Source: DAHUZL01 sp035533215 (GTDB taxonomy: Bacteria; Chloroflexota; Dormibacteria; Aeolococcales; Bog-877). Taken from it: a stretch of 64,000 nucleotides of DNA. The stretch covers positions 1 through 64,000 of the forward strand of contig DATLUG010000017.1 of assembly GCA_035533215.1 (NCBI GenBank), written 5' to 3'. The first letter of the stretch is position 1; each line of letters begins with the position of its first letter. Below the pieces are notes generated by a model that worked only from the letters and a program-made list of their open reading frames with translations, was not told the origin of the DNA and did not search any database. Position numbers and translations under genes: made by a program. Positions 55,674 through 64,000 of the stretch are shown here, in pieces.

Positions 55674-56346
55674 AGAGGAAGAAGAGGACCAGACCCGCAC
55701 CCGCCACCAGGAACGGGCCGTAGGGGATGGTGTCCTTGAGGCTGAGCCGGCGGCTGGCGAGGAGCGCGACGCTCACCACCCCGCCCACCAAGGCGCCGGC
55801 GATCAGCGCCCACAGGGTGTGCAGCCCGTCGAGGTTGAAGCTCATCCCGGTGATCGCCCCGATCACCATCCCCAGCTTGACGTCGCCCCAGCCGAACCCG
55901 GTCCCGCGCTGGAACAGGTCGCTGGCGAGCGCCAGGGGCAGGAGGACCACGCCACCGAAGAGCGCTCCCGCGATCGCGCTGGTGACGCTGAGCCCGGGGG
56001 ACCAGTGGGCCAGGACCAGGGCCAGGACCAGGGCCGGGAAGGTGACGACGTCGAGGATGAGGCGGTGCTTGAGGTCGAAGGCGAGGACGAGGAGGAGGAC
56101 CACCAGCCACAGGCTGTGGACCAGCAGCCGCCAGGTCGCCCCCTGGGCGTGGGCGAAGGCAGCGAATCCGACCAGGCCCAGCAGCGGCAGCAGGGCGCCC
56201 TCGATCCAGCTCGGTCCCATCCGCTCGCCCGGCTGGGCGTCGTCACCCACCTGCTCGGAGCGCTCCAGCACCAGGCAGGTGCGGCCGACGACGAACCCGA
56301 GCACCCCCCCCACCGCCGCCCAGAGCACGACCCACGCCCCGCTCAT
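55672..56346 (-). CDS. A24 family (type IV) prepilin peptidase without methylase domain
   Basis: 224 residues with about six membrane segments. The two catalytic aspartates are D91 in FDLKHRLI and D155 in GFGWGDVKLGM (the GxGDxK motif). The N-terminal cytoplasmic CxxC methyltransferase domain of PilD is absent. It would cleave leader peptides of type IV pilin or Tad pilin precursors; no pilus genes occur in the window. ATG overlaps the mltG stop as ATGA. Confidence 0.85.
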   Translation of the reverse strand: MSGAWVVLWAAVGGVLGFVVGRTCLVLERSEQVGDDAQPGERMGPSWIEGALLPLLGLVGFAAFAHAQGATWRLLVHSLWLVVLLLVLAFDLKHRLILDVVTFPALVLALVLAHWSPGLSVTSAIAGALFGGVVLLPLALASDLFQRGTGFGWGDVKLGMVIGAITGMSFNLDGLHTLWALIAGALVGGVVSVALLASRRLSLKDTIPYGPFLVAGAGLVLFFL

Positions 56347-57362
56347 CCCAGCCCGGCCTGCTGGACCTGGCGCTGGTGGAGCTGGAGGGTAGCGGCGTAG
56401 AGGACTCGGCCGTCCGGCAGCGCCACGAAGAAGAGGTCCGCCGACCGGATCGGGTGCAGCACCGCCTCCACCGCGCTGACGCCAGGATTGGCGATCGGCC
56501 CCGGGGGCAGTCCCCGGTGCACGTAGGTGTTGTACGGCGACGCGATCGAGGTCTGCAGCGGCCGCGCCGGCCGGAGCCCGGCCCGGGCCAGGGCGTAGAG
56601 GACGGTGACGTCGCTCTGCAGCGGCATCCCGCGGCGGAGCCGGTTGAGGAAGACCCCGGCCACCCGCTGGCGGTCGTGCGCCGAGGGCGCCTCCGCACCC
56701 ACGATCGACGCCAGCACCACCACCTGGTAGGGCGTGAGACCGACGGCGGCGGCCCCCGTCAGCACCGCCCGGCGCAGGTGACGGTCGAAGTCCTGGAGCT
56801 GGAGGGCGACCACCTGCCGGGCGCTCGCGCCGGCGGGGAGCTGGAAGGTGTCGCCGAGGCAGAGACCCTCCCACCCCGATCCCGGCGGGGCCCCCGGAAG
56901 GGGCGGCACCCCGGCGTAGCGGCCGCGGGCCACCGCGGCGCGGTAGCTCGCCGCCGAGACCAGCCCGGCGGCCTGGAGGCGATCCGCCACCTCGCGGGTG
57001 GTCAGCCCATCCGGGATCGTCACCGTCCGGGGGGCCGGCTGGGAGGGACCCTCCAGCACCGCCACCACCTCCGCCCCCCCCATCCCCCGGTCGAGGACGA
57101 ACCGGCCCGGGTGGAGCCGGCCTGGCAGGCCTCGGATCCGGGCGTACCACCCGAAGACCAGGCCGCTCCGCACCAGCCGGTCGCGGCCGAGGGCGGCGGT
57201 CACGGCGTCCAGCCCCTCGCCGGGGCGGACCGCGAGCACCACCCGGTGGCGGTGGGTCGGCTGGACCGGCTCCAGGTCGCCGCGGGCGACCAGCCCGACC
57301 ACCGCCACCGCCGCCACCAGGCCGAGCAGGAGGGTGCATGCGGCGAGGCGAGGGCGGGTCAC
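56343..57362 (-). CDS. mltG: endolytic murein transglycosylase MltG
   Basis: 339 residues. One N-terminal membrane segment (about 8-27), a LysM-like region (VVLAVRPGEGLDAVTAALGR), and the YceG domain with TIPDGLTTREVADRLQAAGL, ASIVGAEAPSAHDRQRVAGV, FLNRLRRGMPLQSDVTVLYA, and SPYNTYVHRGLPPGPIANPG. It cuts nascent peptidoglycan strands to limit their length. The usual ExE pair reads GAE, keeping the second glutamate. GTG start one base after the ruvX stop, the usual pairing in Gram-positives. Confidence 0.93.
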   Translation of the reverse strand: MTRPRLAACTLLLGLVAAVAVVGLVARGDLEPVQPTHRHRVVLAVRPGEGLDAVTAALGRDRLVRSGLVFGWYARIRGLPGRLHPGRFVLDRGMGGAEVVAVLEGPSQPAPRTVTIPDGLTTREVADRLQAAGLVSAASYRAAVARGRYAGVPPLPGAPPGSGWEGLCLGDTFQLPAGASARQVVALQLQDFDRHLRRAVLTGAAAVGLTPYQVVVLASIVGAEAPSAHDRQRVAGVFLNRLRRGMPLQSDVTVLYALARAGLRPARPLQTSIASPYNTYVHRGLPPGPIANPGVSAVEAVLHPIRSADLFFVALPDGRVLYAATLQLHQRQVQQAGLG

Positions 57363-57363
57363 C

Positions 57364-57873
57364 TCAGCTGACCTCGGCGGCGGCCCCGACAGCGGCCCCG
57401 GCGGCGGGACCGGGCGGGGCGATCACCGCGCGGGCGGCGGCCCCCAGCAGCACCCCCTGGAGCAGGATCGCCGCCGCCACCCGATCGGCGGCCAGGCGCC
57501 GGGCCCGGCGCCGCTCGCCCAGGGCCAGGAGGGTGCGCTCCGCCGCCACCGACGTGAAGCGCTCGTCGACCAGCTCCACCACCAGGCCCGACGCCCGTGC
57601 CACCGCCTGGGCGAGCCGGCGGGCGGCGGACGCGGCCGCACCCTCGGACCCGTCGAGGCGAAGGGGAAGGCCGCAGATGATCCGGGTGACCCCCTGTGCC
57701 CGGACCAGCGCCGCGATCCCGGCGCCGTCGGCAGCGGGCCCGCGGCTCGGCCAGGTCGCGTGGGGCTGCGCCACCTGCCCGGTCGGATCGGAGAGCGCCA
57801 GGCCCAGCCGGACACGTCCGGGGTCGATCGCCAGGACCCGCCCCGGGCCGGGTCGACGGGCCCCGGGCCTCAG
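57364..57873 (-). CDS. ruvX: Holliday junction resolvase-like protein RuvX/YqgF
   Basis: 169 residues. RNase H-like: LAIDPGRVRLGLALSDPTG, GLPLRLDGSEG, VDERFTSVAAERTL, and DRVAAAILLQG carry the conserved acidic residues. Homologues process the 5' end of 16S rRNA. No ATG, GTG or TTG lies in front of the conserved part. A CTG at 57871-57873 overlaps the TGA of the upstream gene as CTGA, exactly where other genes here have GTGA, and is the best start candidate. Ala/Pro-rich C-terminal tail. Confidence 0.85.
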   Translation of the reverse strand: MRPGARRPGPGRVLAIDPGRVRLGLALSDPTGQVAQPHATWPSRGPAADGAGIAALVRAQGVTRIICGLPLRLDGSEGAAASAARRLAQAVARASGLVVELVDERFTSVAAERTLLALGERRRARRLAADRVAAAILLQGVLLGAAARAVIAPPGPAAGAAVGAAAEVS

Positions 57874-59627
57874 GCTGGCGCTCCCCCGGCCGCAGCGCGG
57901 GCCAGGCGGGTCACGTGGATCCGGCTGCGCAGGAGCGGGAGCCACGGGAGCCCGAACGGGCTCTGGTGGATCAGGACCGCGGCCGCGGACGCCACCTGGC
58001 CGATGAGGAACGACCGCGCCGCCGCCGGGCTCTTGAGGACCAGGTCGCCGGCGTAGGGTCCGAGGTCGAGGTGGGGCGCCCACGACCCGGTGACGGTCGC
58101 CTCCAGGGTGAGCGAACCGCCCGGGGCCGCCTGGACCACCGTCGGCAGGGAGACCCGGGGCCGCCCGAGGAGCTCGCCGTCGGCCGGGATCTTGCTCAGC
58201 AGGTCGCGCAGGGCGGCACGCTGGGCCGCCAGCGGGCTGTAGGCGGTGGCGGCGCCGATGGCGGTGATGGAGAGCGTCTCGGGCACCCCGACGGTGCCGA
58301 TCAGGGGATAGGTCGGCTGGGTCACCGTCACCGCGATCCCCTGCCCGCTCGGGCCGCTGGCCATGGTGAGGGTGGTGCCGGCGGCGGCCGCGAGGTCGCG
58401 GCGAACCCGCGCCTCGAGGCGGCGGGTGAGCTGATGGTCGGTGAGGCGGACCACCGCCAGGTCGTGGCCGGTGAAGATCGTCTCCTTGCGCGGGTCCTCG
58501 CCCCCCACGGTCGCCTCCGGGTTGGCCGCCGAGAAGGAGGACCCCGAGAGCGGCGGGGAGAAGATCGCGCACTGGGCCGGGGGCGGGCTGGCGAGGCAGG
58601 GGTTGTCGACCCAGGTGGTGATCGCCCCCGGCGCGACGTTGCCGGCGCTCCCCACCTGTGCCGCGGCGACCGGGAACGGCTGGCTGGGGGGTCCGTACTG
58701 GCCGTTGCCGCAGGCGCCGCTGCAGGCCGGGATGACCACCGTCTGGGCCGTCGCCACCGTGAACACGACCGGGTGCGCCCCCCCGGTGGAGAACCGGGTC
58801 CCCGGCTGGAGGACGATCTGGAGTGGCACCGGCTCGTCGCTGGCGAGGGTCTCGTGGCCGGTGGCGGCCACCCCGGGCAGGTGCCGGGTGCCGGTGGGGG
58901 TGGCCCGGTACTGCGCCTGCTCGGTGGGGGTCTGGAGCGACTGGGTCGCCACCGAGTCCAGCACCGTCGCCTGCCCGGGGCTGGTGGTGCCCTGGAGGGT
59001 GACGGCGTCGTGGACCGCGGTGGCGCGCACCACCACCACCACGGTCGCCGACGGCAGGAGGAAGAGGACGGCGAGGATCCCGGCCAGGAAGACCAGCGCG
59101 CCCGCCCCGATCGCGACCGACCGCAGGCGGCGGCCCCGCCGGGCCGGCGCCTCGCCCCGGGAGCGGCCGGAGGCGGCGGGGCCGGCCGCCGCCTCCGCGC
59201 CGCCGACGAGCTCGCCAGCCGCCCCTGCGCCGCCGGGCCTGGGGGGGGCGGCCGGGGGCCCCGCCGCTCCCGGCGGGACGGTGGCCCCCGGCGGCGGGGC
59301 GGGGGCGGGGGTGGCGGCGACGGCGGCGGCGGCCACCGCGGCGGCCTGCGCCGGGGGGCCCTGGCCCAGCGCCGGCAGGGAGCCGTAGGCGGCGAACCCC
59401 GCCCGGACCGCCAGGCGCTGCACCCGGGGGTCGCCGGCGACGATGGTCGCCGACTTGCCGAACCCCCGCGCGTACTGCTGCAGGAGCTGGAGATCCAAGG
59501 GGGTGCGCAGCACCCGGGCGCCCTCCGGGACCACGAAGACCAGCTCGGTGGCGTCGCCGGCGCGGCGCAGGCGGTCGACCAGGTCGGTGATCTCATCCCC
59601 GGGCTCGACGTAGAGGTAGGTGGGCAC
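57870..59627 (-). CDS. single-pass membrane protein with baseplate J-like domain
   Basis: 585 residues. The N-terminal 90 residues (MPTYLYVEPGDEITDLVDRL, FVVPEGARVLRTPLDLQLLQ, KSATIVAGDPRVQRLAVRAG) form a predicted alpha/beta domain. A Pro/Ala/Gly-rich linker (about 90-165) and one membrane segment (170-192) follow. The outer part is beta-rich with four cysteines (PACSGACGN and DNPCLASPPPAQC). Proteins of this design in Chloroflexota and Patescibacteria are often called baseplate J/gp47 family; the role is unknown. GTG start. It follows an FtsA-like gene by 76 bases, suggesting a paired envelope function. Confidence 0.6.
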   Translation of the reverse strand: MPTYLYVEPGDEITDLVDRLRRAGDATELVFVVPEGARVLRTPLDLQLLQQYARGFGKSATIVAGDPRVQRLAVRAGFAAYGSLPALGQGPPAQAAAVAAAAVAATPAPAPPPGATVPPGAAGPPAAPPRPGGAGAAGELVGGAEAAAGPAASGRSRGEAPARRGRRLRSVAIGAGALVFLAGILAVLFLLPSATVVVVVRATAVHDAVTLQGTTSPGQATVLDSVATQSLQTPTEQAQYRATPTGTRHLPGVAATGHETLASDEPVPLQIVLQPGTRFSTGGAHPVVFTVATAQTVVIPACSGACGNGQYGPPSQPFPVAAAQVGSAGNVAPGAITTWVDNPCLASPPPAQCAIFSPPLSGSSFSAANPEATVGGEDPRKETIFTGHDLAVVRLTDHQLTRRLEARVRRDLAAAAGTTLTMASGPSGQGIAVTVTQPTYPLIGTVGVPETLSITAIGAATAYSPLAAQRAALRDLLSKIPADGELLGRPRVSLPTVVQAAPGGSLTLEATVTGSWAPHLDLGPYAGDLVLKSPAAARSFLIGQVASAAAVLIHQSPFGLPWLPLLRSRIHVTRLARAAAGGAPA

Positions 59628-59703
59628 CGTCGTCAGGCCACAACCGAAACGGCGGCCCTGCGGTTACGCCATCCGCCGGCGGCGACCGCGTCGGCCCGCA
59701 CGC

Positions 59704-60966
59704 TCACGGGCCGATCGCCTCCTGGACCCGGCGGAGGACGCCGCTGAACAGGTCCCCCTCCGGCTCCTCCTGGACCACCGCGTGGTACGCGAGCCCCATG
59801 GCGGTGATGTCCGCCGGCGAGTCGAGCGCGCCGGTGGTGTCCCTGACCGCGGGCAGCTCGCCCGGGACCAGGACCGTGAAGGTGGGCGCCTGCAGGAAGG
59901 GAAGGTACTCGGTCCAGCGCAGGATGCTGAGCTGCTCCGCCACCTCGGGGAGCAGGGCCCCCCCCCCGCAGAGCCGCACCGTGTCCGGCAGGGTCCGGCC
60001 CTCGGCGAGGTCGTGCAGGGTGAGGGCCACGCCCTGGGCCAGCACCTCGGAGGTCTCGGCGAGGCACCCGTGCACCCGGGTGCGCTCCTCGCCCGCCAGC
60101 TCCGCTCGGCTGTGCCGAACCTTGAGCAGCTCGGCCGCCTGCGGGGGGCAGCCGAGATCCGCCGCCAGCCTGCGGGTGAACGCCCGACCGCCCAGCCCGA
60201 AGACCCGGATCGCCTCCAGCAGCCCGCCGCGCACCAGCGCGACCTGGGTGGTGGCGGCCCCCACGTCGATGAAGACCGCCCCCCGCTCCAGGCTCTCCGG
60301 GGTGGTGGCGGCCCGGGCCACCGCATAGGGCTCGGCGACGGTGGCGGCGAGCTCCAGATCCAGCTCCTCCGCGATCCGCTCCACCGCCGCCACCTGGCTG
60401 GCGAGGGCGAAGGTGTTGAAGACCGTCACCTCCAGCCGCTCGCCCTGGTAGCGGAGGGGGTCGGCGACCAGGGCGTCGTCGATCCGGAGGGCGGTGATGG
60501 TCGAGTGGACCAAGCGGACCTGCTGGGGGGCCGCGCCCGACTCCTCGGCGAAGGCGGCGCGGGCCTCGGCGAGGGCCCGGTGCTGGACCCCCTCGACGTG
60601 GTCGTCGAGCTCGCGGGCGCTGATCCGGTCGTCGGGGCGGCGGCGGGCCCGAGCCACGGTGGTGGTGAACCCGCGGACCTGGGACCCGGCGATCCCGATC
60701 ACGGCCCGGGTCGGCACCACCCCGCCCATGTCCTCGGCGGCCTCCACCGCACGGTCGCACGCCGCCACCACCTCGGCCAGCTCGGGGGCGGCGCCGCCGG
60801 GGGGGAGCGGGACGTCCGACTCGGTGCGGCCGACGCCCAGGATCACGGCCCGGTCGTCCTCCCTCTTCACCACCAGCGCCCGCACCTGGCTGCTCCCGAT
60901 GTCGAGCGCGGTCCAGTGGCCGCGGCTGCGGGTGCGGCCGCCCATCCCCGGCAGGCGGGGGCTCAT
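59704..60966 (-). CDS. FtsA-like actin-fold ATPase
   Basis: 420 residues. The actin-type phosphate loops are GHWTALDIGSSQVRALVVKR at the start and GAVFIDVGAATTQVALVRGG near residue 225, with LCGGGALLPEVAEQLSIL as the adenosine motif. The order fits FtsA/PilM, but identity to classical FtsA is low, and the C-terminus lacks an obvious amphipathic membrane helix. It could be a divergent FtsA or a PilM-like partner of the downstream membrane protein. ATG overlaps the alaS stop as ATGA. Confidence 0.72.
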   Translation of the reverse strand: MSPRLPGMGGRTRSRGHWTALDIGSSQVRALVVKREDDRAVILGVGRTESDVPLPPGGAAPELAEVVAACDRAVEAAEDMGGVVPTRAVIGIAGSQVRGFTTTVARARRRPDDRISARELDDHVEGVQHRALAEARAAFAEESGAAPQQVRLVHSTITALRIDDALVADPLRYQGERLEVTVFNTFALASQVAAVERIAEELDLELAATVAEPYAVARAATTPESLERGAVFIDVGAATTQVALVRGGLLEAIRVFGLGGRAFTRRLAADLGCPPQAAELLKVRHSRAELAGEERTRVHGCLAETSEVLAQGVALTLHDLAEGRTLPDTVRLCGGGALLPEVAEQLSILRWTEYLPFLQAPTFTVLVPGELPAVRDTTGALDSPADITAMGLAYHAVVQEEPEGDLFSGVLRRVQEAIGP

Positions 60967-63551
60967 CGCCCGCTGCCCCGCCCATCGGCGGCGAGCGCCG
61001 CCCGCACCGCCCCCACCGCCTGGTGGTGGCGACCGGCGTCGACCTCCCCCGACCCGAGGAGGTCGTTGCCGCCGCCCCGGCCGCCGGCCGCCTCGCAGGC
61101 GACCCGGGCCAGGGCCCCGCCCCGCAGCCCCTCGGCCACCAGCCTCGGGGTGAGCTTGCAGACCAGCCGGCGGCCGGCGAGGACCATCGCCACCGCCGGC
61201 TCGCGACCCAAAAGGAGGCGGTCGGCGACCTCGCGGAGCTCGCCCACCGGCTCCTCGCCGGCCTGGTCGCGGACCACGAGGCGGTGGGGACCGACCCGCT
61301 CGTCCAGCACCGGGGTGTCCGCCGCCGCCAGCGCCGCCCGGCGCGCGGCCCGCAGCCCCTGCTCCAGCCGCTGGACCTCCTGGCGCAGGCGCTCCGCCCG
61401 CTCGGGGACCTCTGCCGGGGTGACCCCCAGGGTCGCCGCCACCCGCCGCAGCGCCTCGTGCTCCGAGCGCCAGCGCCGGTCGGCGGCGGCTCCCGCCACC
61501 AGCTCCAGCCGGCGCAGCCCGCTGCCCACGCTGCGCTCGCCGGTGAGGAGCACCGCGCCCACCTCGCCGGAGCGGCGCACGTGGGTGCCGCCGCAGAGCT
61601 CGCGGGACGCGTCGCCGAAGCTGACCACCCGGACCAGCTCGCCGTAGAGCTCGTCGGGGAGGGCGATCGCCCCGGTGGCGCGCGCCTTCTCGCTGGCCAT
61701 GACCTCCACCCGGCGGGGGACGTCGGCCCGCACCGACGCCATCACCTCGTCCATGACACGGTCCAGCTGACCCTTGGTGGGGGCCGTCGGCGAGGTGAAG
61801 TCGAAGGTGGCGTGGTCGGGGGCGACGTAGGAGCCGCGCTGGACCACCCCGGGGCCGAGGACCAGGCGCAGGGCGGCGTTCACGAGGTGGGTCGCCGAGT
61901 GGTGGCGGGCCGCCTCGCCGCGCCAGCCGGGGTCGACCGACGCGCTGACCACCGTGCCCGGCGCCAGCGTGCCCGCGACGGCGCGGCACCGATGCACCTG
62001 GCCGGGGCCCAGGGGGCGCGTGTCCACCACCTCGGCCGAGCCGCCGGGCCAGGTGAGCCGGCCGCGGTCACCCACCTGGCCGCCGCCCTCGGCGTAGAAG
62101 GGACTGCGGTCTAGCCACACGTCGGTGGCGCCGTCGGGGCCGGCCCGGACCGCCAGCACCCTGGCCTCCGCCTCCAGCGCCTCCTCCCCCACGAAGACCG
62201 TGGCCGGCGGACCCTGCGGCCCCCCGTCGCCGGTGCCCAGGTCCCAGGCGTCGCCGCCGGCAGCCGACCCCGCCCGGGCGGTGCGGGCCCGCTCCCGCTG
62301 CGCCTCCAGCAGGGCCAGCGCCCCGGCCGCGTCGACGGCCAGCCCCCGCTCGGCGGCGAGGTCCGCGGTCAGCTCCAGGGGCAGGCCGTGGGTGTCGTGG
62401 AGCCGGAAGGCGTCGGCGCCGCTGACCACCCCGCGGTCGGCGCGACCCGCGGCCGCTTCGAAGTGCTCCAACCCGCGGGCCAGGGTGTCCGCGAAGCGGC
62501 CCTCCTCGGCCGCCAGCTGGGCCTCGATCGCCGGGCGCTGGAGCGCCAGCTCCGGGTAGACCGGGCCGAGGCTCTCCACCACCACCCCGACCGCGGGGAC
62601 CAGCCCCCCCTCGAGGTGCAGCCCGCGGGCGTGGACCAGCGCCCGCCGCACCAGCCGGCGGAGGACGTAGCCGCGACCGTCGTTGCTGGGGGCGACCCCG
62701 TCGGCCAGCAGCATGGTCACCGCCCGCGCGTGATCGGCCAGCACCCGGAGGTGGAGGCGCGGGGCCGCCGTCGCCTCCGCGGGCCGGAGCCCGCTGCGCT
62801 CCGCGAAGTGGACGACCAGCGGCCGGAACAGGTCGGTCTCGAAGATCGAGTCCGCTCCCTGCAGCACCATCGCGAGGCGCTCCAACCCCATCCCGGTGTC
62901 CACCCCGGTGCGCGGCAGGGGGGTGAGGGAGCCGTCCGGCCCCCGGTCGTACTGCATGAACACGAGATTCCAGCACTCGAGGTACCGGTGGCCCTGACCG
63001 GGGCGGTCGTCGGGGCCGCCGGCGGCCGCCGGCCCGAGGTCGTAGTAGACCTCGCTGTCGGTGCCGCAGGGCCCGGTCTCCCCCGCCTGCCAGAAGTTGT
63101 CCGCGAGGGCAACGACCCGATCTGCCGGCACCCCGCCGACCGCGGTCCAGGCCGCCCGCGCCTCGCCGTCGTCGGGATGGACGCTGGCGAGGAGGCGCCC
63201 GGGGTCGAGCCCGAGCTCGTCGACCAGGAAGGCGCGAGCGTAGCCGATCGCCTCCGCCTTGAAGTAGTCGCCGAAGCTGAAGTTTCCGAGCATCTCGAAG
63301 AAGGTGTCGTGGCGGGGGGTCCGACCGACCTCCTCGATGTCGCTGGTCCGGAACGATTTCTGGCAGGAGGCGAGCCGGGTCGCCGGCGGCTCGCGGAGGC
63401 CGAGGAAGTAGGGCTTCAGCGGGACCATGCCCGCGCTCACCAGGAGCAGACTCGGGTCGTGCTCTGGGACGAGCGAGGCGCTGGGGATGCGCTGGTGCCC
63501 GCGGGCGGTGAAGAAGTCGAAAAAACGTTCGCGGATTGTGAGATGGCGCAC
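60963..63551 (-). CDS. alaS: alanyl-tRNA synthetase
   Basis: 862 residues. Class II core (TIRERFFDFFTARGHQRIPS, SFRTSDIEEVGRTPRHDTFF, FMQYDR, GVDTGMGLERLAMVLQG), editing domain zinc/catalytic residues in HHSATHLVNAALR and ELCGGTHVRRSGEVGAV, and the C-terminal DHHA1 domain (ACEAAGGRGGGNDLLGSGEV). The GTG at 63549-63551 was chosen from the family start (VRHLTIRERFF); the frame is open for 17 more codons. Confidence 0.95.
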   Translation of the reverse strand: MRHLTIRERFFDFFTARGHQRIPSASLVPEHDPSLLLVSAGMVPLKPYFLGLREPPATRLASCQKSFRTSDIEEVGRTPRHDTFFEMLGNFSFGDYFKAEAIGYARAFLVDELGLDPGRLLASVHPDDGEARAAWTAVGGVPADRVVALADNFWQAGETGPCGTDSEVYYDLGPAAAGGPDDRPGQGHRYLECWNLVFMQYDRGPDGSLTPLPRTGVDTGMGLERLAMVLQGADSIFETDLFRPLVVHFAERSGLRPAEATAAPRLHLRVLADHARAVTMLLADGVAPSNDGRGYVLRRLVRRALVHARGLHLEGGLVPAVGVVVESLGPVYPELALQRPAIEAQLAAEEGRFADTLARGLEHFEAAAGRADRGVVSGADAFRLHDTHGLPLELTADLAAERGLAVDAAGALALLEAQRERARTARAGSAAGGDAWDLGTGDGGPQGPPATVFVGEEALEAEARVLAVRAGPDGATDVWLDRSPFYAEGGGQVGDRGRLTWPGGSAEVVDTRPLGPGQVHRCRAVAGTLAPGTVVSASVDPGWRGEAARHHSATHLVNAALRLVLGPGVVQRGSYVAPDHATFDFTSPTAPTKGQLDRVMDEVMASVRADVPRRVEVMASEKARATGAIALPDELYGELVRVVSFGDASRELCGGTHVRRSGEVGAVLLTGERSVGSGLRRLELVAGAAADRRWRSEHEALRRVAATLGVTPAEVPERAERLRQEVQRLEQGLRAARRAALAAADTPVLDERVGPHRLVVRDQAGEEPVGELREVADRLLLGREPAVAMVLAGRRLVCKLTPRLVAEGLRGGALARVACEAAGGRGGGNDLLGSGEVDAGRHHQAVGAVRAALAADGRGSGR

Positions 63552-63580
63552 CGGCTCACCACAGGTGGGAGGGTGGCCGG

Positions 63581-63589
63581 ATTCTACCA
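63581..63589 (-). promoter_or_regulatory. extended -10 element of the alaS promoter
   Basis: TGGTAGAAT on the minus strand, an extended -10 with TAGAAT at 63581-63586. The transcript would have a leader of about 23 bases. Confidence 0.5.
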
Positions 63590-63656
63590 GCCGCCCGCGC
63601 ACCGGTCCCGGCCACGGGCGCCCACGCCGGCCCCGGCAGGGGGTCCGTCACCCGGC

Positions 63657-64000
63657 TCAGGATGGCGGCCCGAGCGCGCCGTCCCCCTCCGGGAGCTCGC
63701 GCTTGAGTTGGGCCAGCGCCGCCCGCTGGAGCCGGCTGACGTGCATCTGGGAGATCCCCAGGCGCCGGGCCACCTCCGTCTGGGGCAGCTGGTCGACGAA
63801 GCGGAGGACCATGATCTCTCGCTCCCGGGGGGTCAGGTGGCGCAGCGCCCCCGACAGGGCGTCCTGCAGCTCGACCCTTGCGAGGTTGTCGTCCTCGTGG
63901 CCGATCCGGTCGCCGAGCTCCTGGGCGTCCTCCATCCCGGAGGTGGGGGCCTCCAGGGAGACCGCCCGCTGGGCCGGCCCCACCTCCATCGCCTCCAGCA
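63657..64000 (-). CDS. RNA polymerase sigma factor, SigB/SigF/SigG-like, C-terminal part
   Basis: The gene enters from the right edge; 114 codons are visible. The sequence LEAMEVGPAQRAVSLEAPTS resembles the region 3 start of SigB/F/G factors. Region 4 is complete: LTPREREIMVLRFVDQLPQT followed by the helix-turn-helix VARRLGISQMHVSRLQRAAL. Sigma factors of this group direct general stress or sporulation genes. The tandem of a stress sigma and alaS gives no clue to its regulon. Confidence 0.88.
   Translation of the reverse strand, partial: LEAMEVGPAQRAVSLEAPTSGMEDAQELGDRIGHEDDNLARVELQDALSGALRHLTPREREIMVLRFVDQLPQTEVARRLGISQMHVSRLQRAALAQLKRELPEGDGALGPPS

Noticed and set aside
1..64000. CRISPR arrays, insertion sequences, rRNA genes
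   Set aside because: No regularly spaced repeats, transposase genes with terminal repeats, or rRNA signatures were seen on reading the window.

Overview
The window is chromosomal DNA of very high GC content. It is gene-dense, and almost all genes are core housekeeping genes on the minus strand. The lineage looks like a high-GC Terrabacteria group (Actinomycetota, Chloroflexota or Dormibacterota type). The signs are the Psp set with PspAA and PspAB domains next to htpX, a SigB/SigF/SigG-type sigma factor, a mycothiol-enzyme/DinB-like protein fragment, a baseplate-J-like membrane protein paired with an FtsA-like ATPase, and heavy use of GTG starts. The lineage is inference; no rRNA is present.

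Layout. 1-500: start of a DinB-like gene, then tRNA-Thr(GGT) and tRNA-Tyr(GTA). 0.5-7.1 kb: quinone oxidoreductase, then an envelope-stress block. That block holds a PspA fused to a PspAA domain, a DUF1707-RDD membrane protein, PspAB with HtpX, an integrase-like protein lacking its catalytic end, a second membrane-anchored PspA paralogue and a GlsB-like small membrane protein. 7.1-22.2 kb: one minus-strand run read as yebC-ruvC-ruvA-ruvB-queA-tgt-secDF-rimP-nusA-ylxR-infB-rbfA-nrnA-truB-ribF, with a LexA-box-like operator in front of yebC. 22.3-24.6 kb: a frameshifted DUF664/DinB pseudogene, tyrS and a plus-strand orphan transcription unit. 24.6-32.3 kb: thrS, then infC-rpmI-rplT-pheS-pheT-cvpA-mpg. 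32.3-37.1 kb: tRNA-Val(GAC), two small Cys-rich proteins, two MFS transporters and rsmA. 37.1-63.6 kb: a second long minus-strand run from alaS down to tatD. It covers an FtsA-like/baseplate-J-like pair, ruvX, mltG, a prepilin peptidase, the aroC-aroK-aroB-aroQ shikimate genes, efp, nusB, xseAB, tlyA, nadK, recN, scpAB, rluB-like, cmk, a dinG-type exonuclease-helicase, a split NAD synthetase, rsmI and tatD. The window ends in the C-terminal part of a sigma factor.

How it works together. The runs are extremely compact: at least 25 junctions are 4-base overlaps of the type GTGA or ATGA, which points to translational coupling. The first run joins recombination repair, tRNA queuosine modification, protein export, transcription elongation and ribosome assembly. 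The aro-to-tatD run joins aromatic amino acid synthesis with translation, DNA repair and chromosome segregation. Several promoters place the -10 element 6-9 bases before the start codon, so some mRNAs are probably leaderless. Unusual starts (ATA for infC, CTG for ruvX) and domain losses (thrS without TGS, tlyA without S4, prepilin peptidase without methylase) recur.
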